From Gymnothorax reevesii (Eukaryota > Chordata > Actinopteri > Anguilliformes > Muraenidae), in contig CM056582.1 of the NCBI GenBank assembly GCA_029721435.1, forward strand, positions 36,228,611-36,292,610: a DNA stretch of 64,000 nt. The letters run 5' to 3'. Below, in pieces: positions 45,800 through 57,018 of this stretch. Position 1 is the first letter of the stretch. Each line of letters starts with the position of its first letter. Under the pieces are notes generated by a model. It had not been told where the DNA came from and did no database searches. It saw only the letters and a program-made list of their open reading frames with translations. Position numbers and translations under genes: made by a program.

Positions 45800-46085
45800 C
45801 ACTCAATAAAAATATAAACGCAACACTTTTGTTTTCGCTCCCATTTGTCATGAGATGGACTCAAAGATCTATAATTCATTCCAGATACACAATATTACCA
45901 TTTCTCACAAACATTGTTCACAAATCTGTCTAAATGTGTGATAGTGAGCACTTTTGCTTTGCTGAGACAATCCATCCCACCTCACAGGTGTGCCACATCA
46001 AGATGCTCATCAGACACCATGATTAGTGCACAGGTGTACCTTAGACTTTCCGCAGTAAAAGGCCAGTACCCAATTCTGTGTCCCC
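45800..46085 (+). mobile_element. Tc1/mariner fragment inserted in a SAMD3-like exon
   Basis: Begins 'cactcaataaaaatataaac' directly after a TA within the exon. It continues with the subterminal sequence of a widespread fish Tc1/mariner family ('cccacctcacaggtgtg', 'gattagtgcacaggtgt'). The transposase and other end are missing. Confidence 0.75.
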
Positions 46086-46811
46086 CACTGTTGTAGAATG
46101 AGATGTTTAACACTGGCAACGCTATGAAAGCGCTTATTACCGATGAAATAAGATCATTGGATGAAGGATGTTTCAAATGATCTTATTTCATTTAAACAGT
46201 TTAAACAATAATGAAACACAGGCATTCCTTCCAACCCCTGAGTAAAGAAAAGAGTAAGAAGTCCGGAGTCATAATCGCAAGTGAAAATGATAAATCTCCA
46301 TGCATAAGGACTACAGTTCTGCGTGAGAATCTCTTACATACGCGTTGATTGAGTAATTTCTGACAACAGCAGGGGAATGTAAATATGCCACAAAAATTGA
46401 TGCCTAATGCATGAGAGTTAACAGGTACGTGTGTTTCATGAAAACTGGCCACACTTGATAATGTTGAGAGTTTTCCGGGTTTCTGAAATGGTAATTTAAA
46501 TGAATGAGGAAAAACAGGTCATGACCACTCATAATTTTTAAGGGATGGATTTCCGCCTCCCCTATCGCCAGTTCCCCAGCCGCCCCTGGAGACGGCATTG
46601 TAGATTTGTATATCATCCAACATGGCGATGGATGCTGCAGCATTTGTATTCCTTCTCCAAACAAGTTAAATTGTTGTCAAGCACTTTTAATGCCTGTTTT
46701 TACTTGTCTTGTTGAGGATTCATATATTCATTAGTACATATTCATTAGTCATCAGTAGAACAAATGCCTTGTTGAATAACCATAATCAATAACCATATTA
46801 TGTAAGCAGCT
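46086..46811. other. No gene recognised
   Basis: Contains a small inverted repeat 'aaataagatcatt' / 'aatgatcttattt' near 46145-46190. Nothing else was seen. Confidence 0.5.
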
Positions 46812-47142
46812 GTAACACACACACACATACAAGTAGTGCACACAGACACATACACATAACACACACACACACATACAAGCAGTTCACACACACATGAGCA
46901 GTGCACACAGACACATACACATAACACACACACACATACAGGCAGTTCACACACAGATAAGCAGTGCACACAGACACATACACATAACTCACACACACAT
47001 ACAAGCAGTTCACACACACGATCAGTGCACTCAGATACATGCACAGCCATATGCAGCACATGAACACAGACACACACACATACAAACAGTTCAGACACAG
47101 ACAAACACACGCATACATGCAATTCAATTCCCACATGGATGA
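46812..47142. repeat. CA-rich minisatellite, ~65-bp unit
   Basis: The unit 'acatacaagcagttcacaca' plus 'gcagtgcacacagacacata' and '(ca)n' recurs about four to five times. Cysteine/valine-rich ORFs on the minus strand are artefacts. Confidence 0.9.
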
Positions 47143-47429
47143 GCAGCTCACACACAAACAGCAGGCTTCTGTAGCTTTGATTAGTAAGCAGGCTTCTGTT
47201 TAGTTGATTCAAAAACATAATCAGGTGATGTATTTGATTTCTGTAGCTTTGATCAATATTTGTTCAGTAAAATCATTAGTCGTTAATGAATAAATAACAA
47301 TTGAATCATTTATGTATCCACTTGTATCCTATTCCTTTGTCTGTACTTTTCATCTCTTGACTGTAATTTTCCGCTCCTTTTTAGTGATGTGCAGCTCATC
47401 TTTGCTTTGAATTCCTGAAGGACTAGCTA

Positions 47430-47660
47430 ACAGTGTTTTGGTTTTTCCTGTCCAATTGTAGCATGAGAATGAGAATGCGGAAAGACCATAATTGGAAGAT
47501 ACTTCCTGTGATGAAGGTATAAAAACTGGGGGCGAAAAGTAAGAAATCAGTTCTACTTGCGCAAAAAGAACTCGGCTTTACATTTATCAATATGCCTCAA
47601 TAAAGCCTAACTGTCTAAAGAGTCTGTCTCCCTCCAATTGCTTGAGCATGGGGGAACCTC
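47430..47660 (+). mobile_element. Possible solo LTR fragment
   Basis: A TATA box ('ggtataaaaactggg', about 47516) is followed ~80 bp later by 'caataaagcctaact', then a T/C-rich stretch. This is the U3-R-U5 arrangement of a retroviral or gypsy LTR. The ends, a duplicate copy and a target duplication were not found. Confidence 0.35.
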
Positions 47661-48229
47661 ATGATATAAAAATATGAATGGAAACCACAACAGTCTTTTG
47701 GATTGCAAGCTTTTTTCATTGGCTGTTTTAATACCATTTTTTACTTTCAGCTTGATGAAAAGCTGATTGTAGAGTTACACTTAAAGTGCTCTACTGCAGC
47801 AATATCTGTCACAAATTAAATATATAGGAACATTTAAATGCGGTGTTTGATTTCTCTTCTCTTCCGAACAATTTAGTATTTAATTCAACATGAAGATCAA
47901 AAGGATAATTAATTATATTAGAGGAAAACTTATTACTTATATTAACAAAATATTATAAGTAGCTTTAAATAATGTTATGTTGGTTATTTACGATATATGG
48001 TTTTGTAAGATTAGCATAAAATAGTAATTTTATACAACTAGGAAAAAATTTATGTGAAATAATCATTTGTTGTAAAGACTCCAAAATATGGTGACGACAT
48101 TTTACTGAGTTTCTGTGTTAATACAACTAAACATGTTTAGTTTCACCTTTGTGTAAAAAGTAAAATGGTTTAAGGCAATGGGTTTCCGTGCAATTTTCTA
48201 GTAAAGTCAACTAATTTGGGTTTAGAGTG
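47661..48229. other. No gene recognised
   Basis: AT-rich sequence with no supported feature. Confidence 0.5.
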
Positions 48230-48396
48230 TACCTGTACTTGGCATCATGACAGTAAAATCGAATATTCTAATCTAATATTAACAGTTTCCCATTTCCCCT
48301 AAAGCTATGACATCTACCCCTTTTGCCAGTGGGAGTTGGACAAATCAGCGATCACAGTTAGTAACAGGTACAGTTCACACTGAACTAACTCCACTG

Positions 48397-49018
48397 AACA
48401 AAAAAATAAATGCCCCATGTCAAATTTTTGAGTTTTTACTAAAAAAAAAAACTGGAACCGGGATTTGTCCGTGAATAACATTCTTCTCCAGCGTGCCAAG
48501 GGCTATCGAACGTGTGCATTTGCCCATGTGAGTCGGTTCCGATGCGGGACAGCGGTGAGATCCAGACCACGATGAGGACGCCGAGCGTGCAAGTTGGCTT
48601 CTTGCAGGCGGTTACCGACTGTCTGTGGTGTGATGCGTCTGTTGTGCAGACCAACGGCCTCATCCGCTGTGCATGTCGCTGATCTGAGTCGATCCCACAG
48701 GTGGACGAGGCCGAATGTAGCGGTCTTGTGCTGCTGTGGTCACACGTGCCCGACGTGGATGAGGTCAATTTGCAGTACTGCCCGTCTGTCTGAAACAAAC
48801 TCTCAAACGGCCTATTGTCCGATATTTCACATTCAGTTGACAGCGACCGCTCTGGTGGACATCCCCGCATCCAGCATGCCAATGGCATGTTCCCGTATGA
48901 CCTGAGACATCTGAGGGATGATGACTTTTGACAAAATTTGACATTTTGCGGTGGCCTTTTATTGTCCCCAGTGTAAGGAGTGTCTGGGTATTGCTCATTC
49001 TCTCTGATCATGGTCAGG
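48397..49018 (-). pseudogene. Tc1-like transposon fragment with broken transposase
   Basis: On the minus strand, 'VIREHAIGMLDAGMSTRAVA' (N-terminal helix-turn-helix) is followed by frameshifted linker sequence and ends at 'MLFTDKSRFQF', the first catalytic aspartate region. The rest of the catalytic domain is absent. The right edge reads 'gaacaaaaaaataaatgc', a typical terminus of this family. It splits a repeat unit of the array. Confidence 0.7.
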
Positions 49019-49618
49019 AATCAAAACTTTCATAGTCAATCACTCTCCAGATCCATGGTGTTTAAACCATATGGTCAGGCTGAGCAATGTTAGCCCCTTG
49101 ACTGAAGTTTGGTGGGTTTTTTAATTTTATATATATATATATATATATAAAGGCACACTCCCGTGCACTTTACCATTCATTCACACTTTGATTAGACGTG
49201 TGCTTAACTTGTCAAATTTTATTTCTTTTTATAATTGAATGGTTCAAAAGGACGTTTATTATAAAGATGCACATTTCTATTGGTTATGCTCTGTTCCTGT
49301 ACTTGGCAAAATGACAATAAAGATGAATATTGTAATATAATATTAACAGTTTCCCTTTTTACCTAAAGCTATGACATCTACTACTTTTGCCAGTTGGAGT
49401 GGGACAAATGACCGCTCACACTAGGTTACAGTTATAATTATTGCTCGCACTGAGCTAACTACTTTGCGAACAAAACTTGATCAAAATCCACCGTTGTGTA
49501 AAGTCTCTGCTGGATTTGAGAGTGACAGCACCAAATTCAGAGAAATTTATTTCTGGATGCCAATATTAGGCATCGCAAAATACAACATTGCTGAGAGTCA
49601 CTATGAAAGGCAAAATTC

Positions 49619-49691
49619 TAACGATGCAGGAACTTGAACCCTCAATTTTCTGATCTGAGGTCAAACTCCTTATCTGTTAGGCCATGAAGTC
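49619..49691 (-). pseudogene. tRNA-Arg-like pseudogene 1
   Basis: Aligns over 73 nt with tRNA-Arg(TCG): 'tggcctaacagataagg' (D arm) and 'gggttcaagttcc' (T arm). The anticodon position reads TCA and the acceptor stem does not pair. Confidence 0.6.
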
Positions 49692-50125
49692 ATTGCAAGA
49701 GAAGATGGACTCTGAACAGTAAGCAGTGAGAATCGACAGTGGTCGATGAGTGCCGTGTCAAATAACTGCTGTCATGTTGAATGAAACAGCCCTTTCATTG
49801 ATAAACTGTCATACTCAATCACTCTTCAGATCCAAACTCCGGTGTATCGACCGATGGTCAGGCTGAGCTTTGTTAGCTCCTTGACTGAAATTTGGAGAAA
49901 CAGCTGGCAAGTGACATGAACAAGCACCAGCACTAAACATCCATGAATGGTCTCCAACTGTCATTCTTAATACTTGACTCAGCTAAATTATCCAATATTT
50001 GCCTGATGTATTAGTTCACATGGTCAGCTTGAGTTTTGCTTGTCCCTTGGCAATAGTTTTGTGAGTTTTGTCAAGGTTCTTTCTAAAACTGCAGCCAGAT
50101 AACATGAAAAACCAGGACCGAAAAA

Positions 50126-50198
50126 CACTTATGAAGGGAGTCAGATCCTCAATGTTCTGGCTCAAAGTCAGAAACCTCACCTATTAGTTTGCTTTCAT
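50126..50198 (-). pseudogene. tRNA-Arg-like pseudogene 2
   Basis: Degenerate match: 'aaactaataggtgagg' and 'tctgactttgagccaga'. The anticodon position reads TTG. A short 'atgaa'/'ttcat' acceptor pairing remains. Confidence 0.5.
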
Positions 50199-50332
50199 AC
50201 ATTACTACTACTATGTTACATTCAAAAGCTATGTTATTGAACAAGGTATGCTCAATTACCTTATCCAAAATCAGGTGCCCTGTGTATCGGACCGTAAAAA
50301 ACAGCTTGCAAATGATATAAACACAAGTGTCA

Positions 50333-50405
50333 AACAACCAAGAAGGGACTTAAGTTCATGTCTTCAGATCCATAGTCAGGAATTTCTCCATTAGGTGCCC
50401 TTCAT
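50333..50405 (-). pseudogene. tRNA-Arg-like pseudogene 3
   Basis: 'cacctaatggagaaattcct' and 'ggatctgaaga' match the D and anticodon arms. The T arm is decayed. Confidence 0.45.
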
Positions 50406-51236
50406 ATTAGGTTACATCATACGACTGAATTGCTTTATTGTCATAAACAAAACATTCCAAGTTCTTTGACTGGTTTCTTTTGACGAAACAGCTACCAGTT
50501 CATATTAACAAGCACCAGCTTTAAAGAAAGTTTTTATTTAGGAAAGACCGCAAGATACATTAACAAGCACCCCCATGAAACACCCTTCAAGGTTCTCCAA
50601 CAATAAATCTGAAAATCAGGGCCGCGTTTGAATAGTGTTTTTTGTCACGGAAAGTGGCTAACTTCTAGAAAATGAGCTGGAAGTATATATACGGCAGCCA
50701 TGATAAGTGTATTTGAATTTTGTAAATGTAAAGAAAAGGTGCTTCAATGCTTCTTAACGTATCACCTTTGACATAGGGTACACGAAACCATTCTTCATAA
50801 AAACAAAGGTGATAACGCCATCCAGCCATTCAGTGTGGCTGAACCATTTAAAGTGACGACCATCCATAAGGGCAATCACAAAAAACAAAGGAACGTGATG
50901 GACAAGAATGGCATGATCAAGTTGGCCAGTAAATGCATTGGATTGTCGTAGCAGCACGGTTGTCTTCCTTAGCCGCTTTGAATTCCCCTTTACACCTCTC
51001 CTTTACCTCATGACATTATCCAATCGAGGTTGAAGAAAAGTTTATGGACATGAGAGCATATGACGTCATTTTTTGTCAATTCAAATTCTGCTGCAAAGTT
51101 ATATAACTTATCCTTTATATGCCATATGATTAGGTTACACGGTCAGGTTGAATTATACTAGTCCTTTAATTGAAGCCTCATGTTTTTTCAGGTTAATTTT
51201 TAAGAAACAGCTGTCTACTTTTAAAATGCACACGCG

Positions 51237-51309
51237 TTAAAGTATTGTTAAGGGTCTCTTTAATCTTCTGAACCAAGGACTGACACCTTATCCATTCGAT
51301 CGCACAGTC
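51237..51309 (-). pseudogene. tRNA-Arg-like pseudogene 4
   Basis: 'cgaatggataaggtgtc' and 'ggttcagaagatta' correspond to the D arm and anticodon stem. The rest is decayed. Confidence 0.45.
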
Positions 51310-52506
51310 AGTGTCCATGATGTCAGCTCCATAGAATTAAAAACAGTAAAATGGACAATGTCATGGAGTTGCGGGGATCTGAAGGGAGCTTAAAATGGCC
51401 ACCGTCATTGATAAGAAAGTATTCCTATTGTGACACCTGAAAGGGAAGATCATAGAATTCCATAAAGGTTGGCCAGTATATACAAGCAGCAAAGGTAGTT
51501 TCACTTAAGTCTGCCCACACTTTGATGCAATTGTCAATGCCCTTTTACTACAGAGCTTGAATTCTATGGATAGCTTAAGGGAATGTCAGAAGACTTTTAT
51601 AATACTACCTTGTATTCACTATTGTTACAATAGGGACTTTAAGCAAGGGCGGATTTTGCGACGGCTACAGCACCTAGATATAGATCTGCACTCCGCTGAT
51701 CGAGACTGAAGCTGTTGTGCCGGCGTTCTTTGCCGTAGCAGGCTGATCTACCAATGGGAAAGAACCAATCTCACGTGGCCACTACAACGCTTGGTTCAGG
51801 TGATTGAAAATGTTTTCTATAATTGATTGTGACACACTAAACACTATGTGTTTCAGTGAACTTTTCTCACAGACACAGGATACTATGTAAATTTCGCTTA
51901 GTAAAACCATAGTGAACCATTTTCTGCTGCAGGCTATATTCTCCCCTCATCCTAGCATGGCATACGGTACTTAATTTCTCTGTATACCCTATAAATATCT
52001 ATATTTGCTCCCATGTACATTAGTCTTTCTTCTACTGCTGTGCATGAAAAGTACACATATGATGTATATAAATGCACACTCCCATGCACTTTACCATTCA
52101 TTCACACTCTAATTAGATGTGTGCTTTAATTTTCAAACTTTACGTCTTTTTATAATTGAATTGTCCAAAATAAAGTTTATTAAAAAGATCCACATTTCTT
52201 TTGGTTATGCTCTGTTCCTGTACTTGGCATAATGACAATAAATTTGAATATAGTAATCAAATATTAACTGTTTCCCATTTCCCCTAAATCTATGACATCT
52301 ACACCTTTTGGAAGAGGGAGCAGGACAAATGAGCGCTCACACTGAATAAACTACTTTGCTCACAAACCCTGATCAAAATCCACTTTTGTTTAAAGTCTCT
52401 GCTGGATTCAACAGTGACAGCACCAGCGCCTGAGAGATTTTTTTCCAGGTGCCATAGGCATCCCAAAATCCACCATTGTTGCAGGTCCCAATGAAATGCA
52501 CAATTC

Positions 52507-52579
52507 CAGCCACGAAGGGACTGGAACCCTCAGTCTTCTGATCCGAAGTTACACGCCTTATCCATTAGGCCACATTGCA
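52507..52579 (-). pseudogene. tRNA-Arg(TCG) pseudogene 5, best preserved
   Basis: The 73-nt alignment keeps 'tggcctaatggataaggcg' (A box/D arm), an anticodon loop 'cttcgga' with anticodon TCG, and 'gagggttccagtcccttcg' (T arm, one B-box change). The acceptor stem 5' side does not pair with 'cgtggct', so a working tRNA is unlikely. Confidence 0.7.
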
Positions 52580-52848
52580 TGGCCAGACTGCCTCCGAACA
52601 ATGAGCTGTGAGAACTGACAGTGGTTGATCAGTGCCGTGTCGAATAACCACTGTCATGTTGAGTTAAAAAGCCCTGTCATTGAAAAACTCTCATACTCAA
52701 TCACTCTCCAGATCCAAACTCAGGTGTTTCGACCGTATGGTCAGGCTGAGCAATGTTAGCCCCTTGACTGAAGTTTGGTGAGTTTTTTTCTCAGATTTCA
52801 GTGTTAGTAACACCAGCAAGATGATATGAAAAAAACATCACCATGACA

Positions 52849-52921
52849 CAACTATGAAAAGACTCAAGTCCTCAATCTTTTGATCCAGAGTCAGAAAGCT
52901 CCTCCATTAGGTGTCCTTTCA
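52849..52921 (-). pseudogene. tRNA-Arg-like pseudogene 6
   Basis: 'cacctaatggaggagc', 'tctgactctggatca' and 'attgaggacttgagtc' follow the tRNA-Arg layout. The anticodon position reads CTG. Confidence 0.5.
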
Positions 52922-53289
52922 TATTAGGTGACATCATTGGGGTTGACTTATGTTATTCCCTTAAACAAAGCTTTGTGAGTGTTAGTTTCAAGTTTCTGTT
53001 GCAGAAACTGTGACCAAGTCATGTTTACAAGCACCAGCTTAAAAGATAGTTTTTGTCCTAGAAACAGCTGGCAAGTGACAGTAAAAAGCACCAGCACTAA
53101 ACATCCATGAATGGTCTCCAACTGTCATTCTTAATACTTGAGTCAGCTAAATTATCCAATATTTGCCTGATGTGTTAGTTCACATTGTCAGGTTGAGTTT
53201 TGCTTGTCCCTTGACAGTAGTTTTGTGAGTTTTGTCAAGGTTCTTTCTAAAACTGCAGCCAGATAATATGAAAAACCACGGCCGGAAAA

Positions 53290-53362
53290 CACTTATGAAG
53301 GGACTCAGATCCTCAATGTTCTGGCTCAAAGTCAGAGACCTCACCAATTAGTTTGCTTTCAT
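53290..53362 (-). pseudogene. tRNA-Arg-like pseudogene 7
   Basis: Near-duplicate of pseudogene 2, carried on the duplicated ~430-bp block. Confidence 0.5.
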
Positions 53363-53520
53363 ATGTTACTACTACTACGTTACATTCAAAAGCTCCGTTA
53401 TTGAACAAGGTATGCTCAATTACCTTATCCAAAATCAGGTGCCCTGTGTATCTGACCGTAAAAAAAAAAGCTTGCAAATGATATAAACACAAGTGTTAAA
53501 CAACCAAGAAGGGACTAAAG

Positions 53521-53973
53521 TCCTTCTATGGAAGCATATATGTAGCAAAATTCAAATGGCAATGCAATTTGCAATTTGCAATTCAGTAAGTGATTGCATT
53601 ATGCAATTGACAATTCATTATGCAATTTAATAATGGCATTTGAAAATACATTATTCAATGTGTTTTTTAATATGCAAAATAACAATGAAGTCCTCTATTC
53701 AATTTGAAAAAATTATAACGATAAAAATATAATCAACATTTTGTCACATTTTTTGCGTGCCTTTATTCAAATGGAAAAGAAATGGCGCCCCTCTGATTGC
53801 AATGCACTTCGCCACGCTCCTTGTGTCGCAAAATTCAAATGGCAATTCAATCCGCTAAACGCTTTGCAAAAGATTTTGCCTTCTATCCCATCGATGTATA
53901 GAGCGAATCGCACCTGGGCGGGAACTAAGTCACTTCTCTTCATTTCCTCGTTCGTGTGATAATAACAATGTAG
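53521..53973. other. Left flank of the integrase-like gene, with repeated motif
   Basis: 'gcaaaattcaaatggcaat' occurs twice (about 53547 and 53828). A tract of 'gcaatttgcaatt' phrases lies between 53560 and 53620. This may be the terminal region of the transposon that carries the downstream gene. Confidence 0.4.
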
Positions 53974-56900
53974 GAGATTGTGCCTGCGCTCCGAAGATTG
54001 GCAGACGACGTGGAGAACAATCGTGTCGAAGATACAGATGCAGTTGATCAAGTGCGTGCTCTGGGAGATAGGATTGAAGACTTATCCTTACTGGTACGTT
54101 TTGACGCCAGTGTGGTAAACCTAAAGATTTCCCAAGTGCTACAGGCACTGGGTGCGAAACGTAGGGTCGGGAGACCTGCCGTGGAGATACCTTTGGAGGC
54201 AATAGAGGGATACCTCTCCCATGGCCTAAAGGTGCAGGAGATTGCGGACTTGTATGGTGTCCACAGAAGTACCATACACCGCAAAATGCAACAAAATGGA
54301 CTCAGGTGAGTGATGTGTGTGTTTGCTCGGTGTGGGGTTGGTTGGTTTGGGGCCGGTGTGGATGCAGGCGTTTACACCAGCAAAGCAGTTACACACACCT
54401 GAATCAAGCACCTTGGTGAAGAATCGAAGGGTTGATTAGTAGAATCAGGTGTGTAACTGCTTGGCTGGCCCACACCGGCCCTTTCTGAACCGCGTTGAAT
54501 AGCCCTAGCCTATAGGTTACCGTGCTCGTGTTCGTAGCAGCTGGGAAATTTCGGAGCTCGTAGGGGCGCGCCGGGATTTTTACCTCACGATACCGAAGGT
54601 TGACTGCTGTTATAGTTCTGACCACACAACCCCAAGGCATACGGCGAACATTATTGCACGGGCATATTAGTACTGTCAACGAGACATAGATGTGTACTTT
54701 GTGTGTTTTGAAGGGGGGGTTGAGCCATCTATTCAGACGTAAACGCGGGTGTGGGATGGCCTTGCGTTTATGTATTTGAAGCAGGAATGGTAACTGTCCG
54801 GCAACACTTGTCAGCAAGGTCATCATGTAGTCCAGGAATCAGCAACTCGGGTCCTGGAGGGCCGGTGTGTGTGTAGGTTTTTATTTGTCAATTGCTCAGA
54901 CTAATTGATCCAGTTGATACGATACACAAATGTAGATTTGCACATAGATTGGCTTAATGAAAAACGATTGTTTCAGAGAGATAAGAACAGTACTTGGTGG
55001 TCATTCAAGATTGTTTTTAGAAATACTACTGGAATATTAGATTTCATAAATTGTTTGGCTGATGATCCAATTAAAGACCAGACCTTGGTGTGGAAACCTG
55101 CATATGCACCGGACCTCCTGGACCGGAGATGCTGATCCTTGACATAGTCTGGCACACCGACGAGCATTTTTTTCTTCCTTTTTCATTTTGAAGGGAGGAG
55201 GGGTGGGGCATGTACCACTCGATCTTTGTGGAACATTTCAAACATGAACATAGGCCTACTACAGTATGTATGAGAGAGTCTCATTGGGGGCGGGTTAAAC
55301 ACAGGTGTGGGATGACTGTGCTTGTGTGTGGCCATTATGGTAACTGTCTGGCAACACTTGGCAAGTAAAAAAAATGTCTCAGTGGGCCAGCCTTTGCTAT
55401 ACTCATTTCAGGTAGATTACTGTGACCATGTTAAACAGTGGAACAGTAACTCAAGAACATTTTTTATCCCTCTCCCAAGTGTGTCAGACATGTATTCTGA
55501 GATGAGCGACACACAGCTGGACGCTCTGGTGTTGGAGATCTACCGGGTCCATCAGCGTGGATACCGGATGGTCCGATTCCATCTCCAGGGAAGAGGCCAT
55601 CTTGTCCAACGTATATTCACCTACCTCTTGCACCTATTAGCACCCGAATTGATGCTGTTGTGGGTTGTTTTGTATGTGGTGAAGTTGTTCTTGATTTTTC
55701 TGTTCTATGTGAAGTTCACAGAGTGCGCCAATTAATAAAAAGAGTGGACCCAAAGGGCACAGAACAAAGAGCCCTGGCCAACCGAACTCTACACAGGCGG
55801 CAATATTCAGTTCCTGGGCCCAACTGTATGTGGCATATTGACGGAAATCATAAGTTAATACGGTACGTAAATGAATGTCAAATGATCCAGCCAAGTCTTT
55901 GCCAGTAATTGTAGTTCAGTCAACTTAAACAGCTTTTATCCTTCAGCAAAAAGATGGAGATTGGTTATCCACGCTGGGATAGATGGCTTCAGCCGCCTAG
56001 TGGTGTTCTTGTCAGCAGCCACCAACAACCGTGCCACAACAGTGCTGGATGCTTTTCTTGGAGCCGTCAGGCAGTATGGCTTGCCTTCTCGTGTCCGGTC
56101 AGATAGGGGGAGAGAGAACATTGAGGTGGCATATTACATGGTGGACAACCGCGGACCCAATCGCATTTCCCACATAACTGGGAGGAGTGTGCATAATCAA
56201 AGGTAAGTTGAATGGGTTGTTAAATTGTACCAACAACCAACCAAGCTCTTTTGGTTTTATTCAGCTATTAAGATCTTGAATACATCAGGCCATTTTATGT
56301 TAATTAGTACGAACCTCTTTTTTGTTTAAGAATTGAGCGACTTTGGAGAGACATTTACACACAAGTGCTTGATCTCTTCCACACACTCTTCCATGAAATG
56401 GAAACATCATGGATGTTGAATCCAGACTGTGAGATCCACCTTTTTGCTCTCCACCGGGTTTTCCTGTCATTGATCCAGAGCCATCTCAGGCATTTCCAAG
56501 ATGCCTGGAATTTCCACAGCCTGAGGACTGAAAATGGCCAGTCACCCTACCAGCTGTGGCTACGCAACATAGGTGCTGTTGCTGATCCCCCAGAGGTAGG
56601 TTCAGGCTGTAAAGATGGGCCCAAAACGAGGATATTACGATAAGTAAACAATTTACCCACCACCTTTTGAAATGGGGTTTCCAAACATCCAGAGGTTATG
56701 TAACTCCCAATTCTGTTCATGTAATTTACTCTGATGGTGTCAGCAATGTCTTTGTATGCATCTACGTTAGATTGCTATTGCTATGATTGCTCGTACTGTC
56801 TGGTATTTCCTAAGGTTGACGATTTCTATGGTGCCAGTGTAGATGGTCCGGACCTGGAAGACCTGGCTGGAGTTGACGTTCCGGAGATCCAATTACCGCG

Positions 56901-57018
56901 CGACCTGAGTGCTGAGGAGCTCTCAAGATTGCCTAAGCGAAATGTTACCGTGAATGAGGCTATTGCTGTTTACAGCTCGGTTGTTGAGCAGCTACAAGAC
57001 ATTTTTAATACCGAATGA
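53974..57018 (+). CDS. Integrase-type transposase (IS3EU/Ginger-like), six exons, frame intact
   Basis: Exons: ~53974-54305, 55480-55610, 55715-55862, 55954-56202, 56331-56595 and 56815-57018; every junction is GT/AG and in phase. Exon 1 encodes a helix-turn-helix ('[20 protein letters not shown]'). Exon 2 encodes a second DNA-binding region ('[19 protein letters not shown]'). Exons 3-5 encode the DDE core: '[11 protein letters not shown]' (D), '[13 protein letters not shown]' (D), '[11 protein letters not shown]' (E), '[15 protein letters not shown]'. Exon 6 is an acidic tail ending in TGA at 57016-57018. All catalytic residues are present. The start is unresolved: no ATG opens exon 1, which may begin at an acceptor ('caatgtag'). 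MITEs sit in intron 1. Whether it is mobile or domesticated is unknown. Confidence 0.75.
54350..54484. mobile_element. Small palindromic MITE in intron 1
   Basis: 'ggggccggtgtgg' and 'gcagttacacacacctgaat' pair with 'tcaggtgtgtaactgc' and 'cccacaccggccc' across an ~45-bp loop. Confidence 0.7.
54835..55142. mobile_element. hAT-type MITE in intron 1
   Basis: Termini 'caggaatcagcaactcgggt' and (inverse) 'caaggatcagcatctccggt' are inverted repeats of about 35 bp with 'cctggagggcc'-like interiors. The flanking 8-mers 'atgtagtc' and 'acatagtc' match at 6 of 8. Confidence 0.7.

Larger units (their letters stand above)
48230..53520. repeat. Array of about three diverged ~3-kb direct repeats
   Basis: The block 'cccctaaagctatgacatctac' appears near 48296, 49363 (variant) and 52277. 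The 'gcacactccc(g/a)tgcactttacc' block occurs at about 49155 and 52076. A ~430-bp block beginning 'ccatgaatggtctccaactg' is nearly identical at 49940-50350 and 53105-53520. Units share tRNA-Arg-like pieces. The first unit is interrupted by a Tc1 fragment. Confidence 0.8.

Noticed and set aside
46745..47218. Cysteine/valine-rich ORFs resembling small secreted proteins
   Set aside because: They arise from (CA)n-rich tandem repeats on the minus strand.
52507..52579. A functional tRNA-Arg(TCG) gene
   Set aside because: The acceptor stem does not pair and the B box has a substitution; it is scored as a pseudogene.
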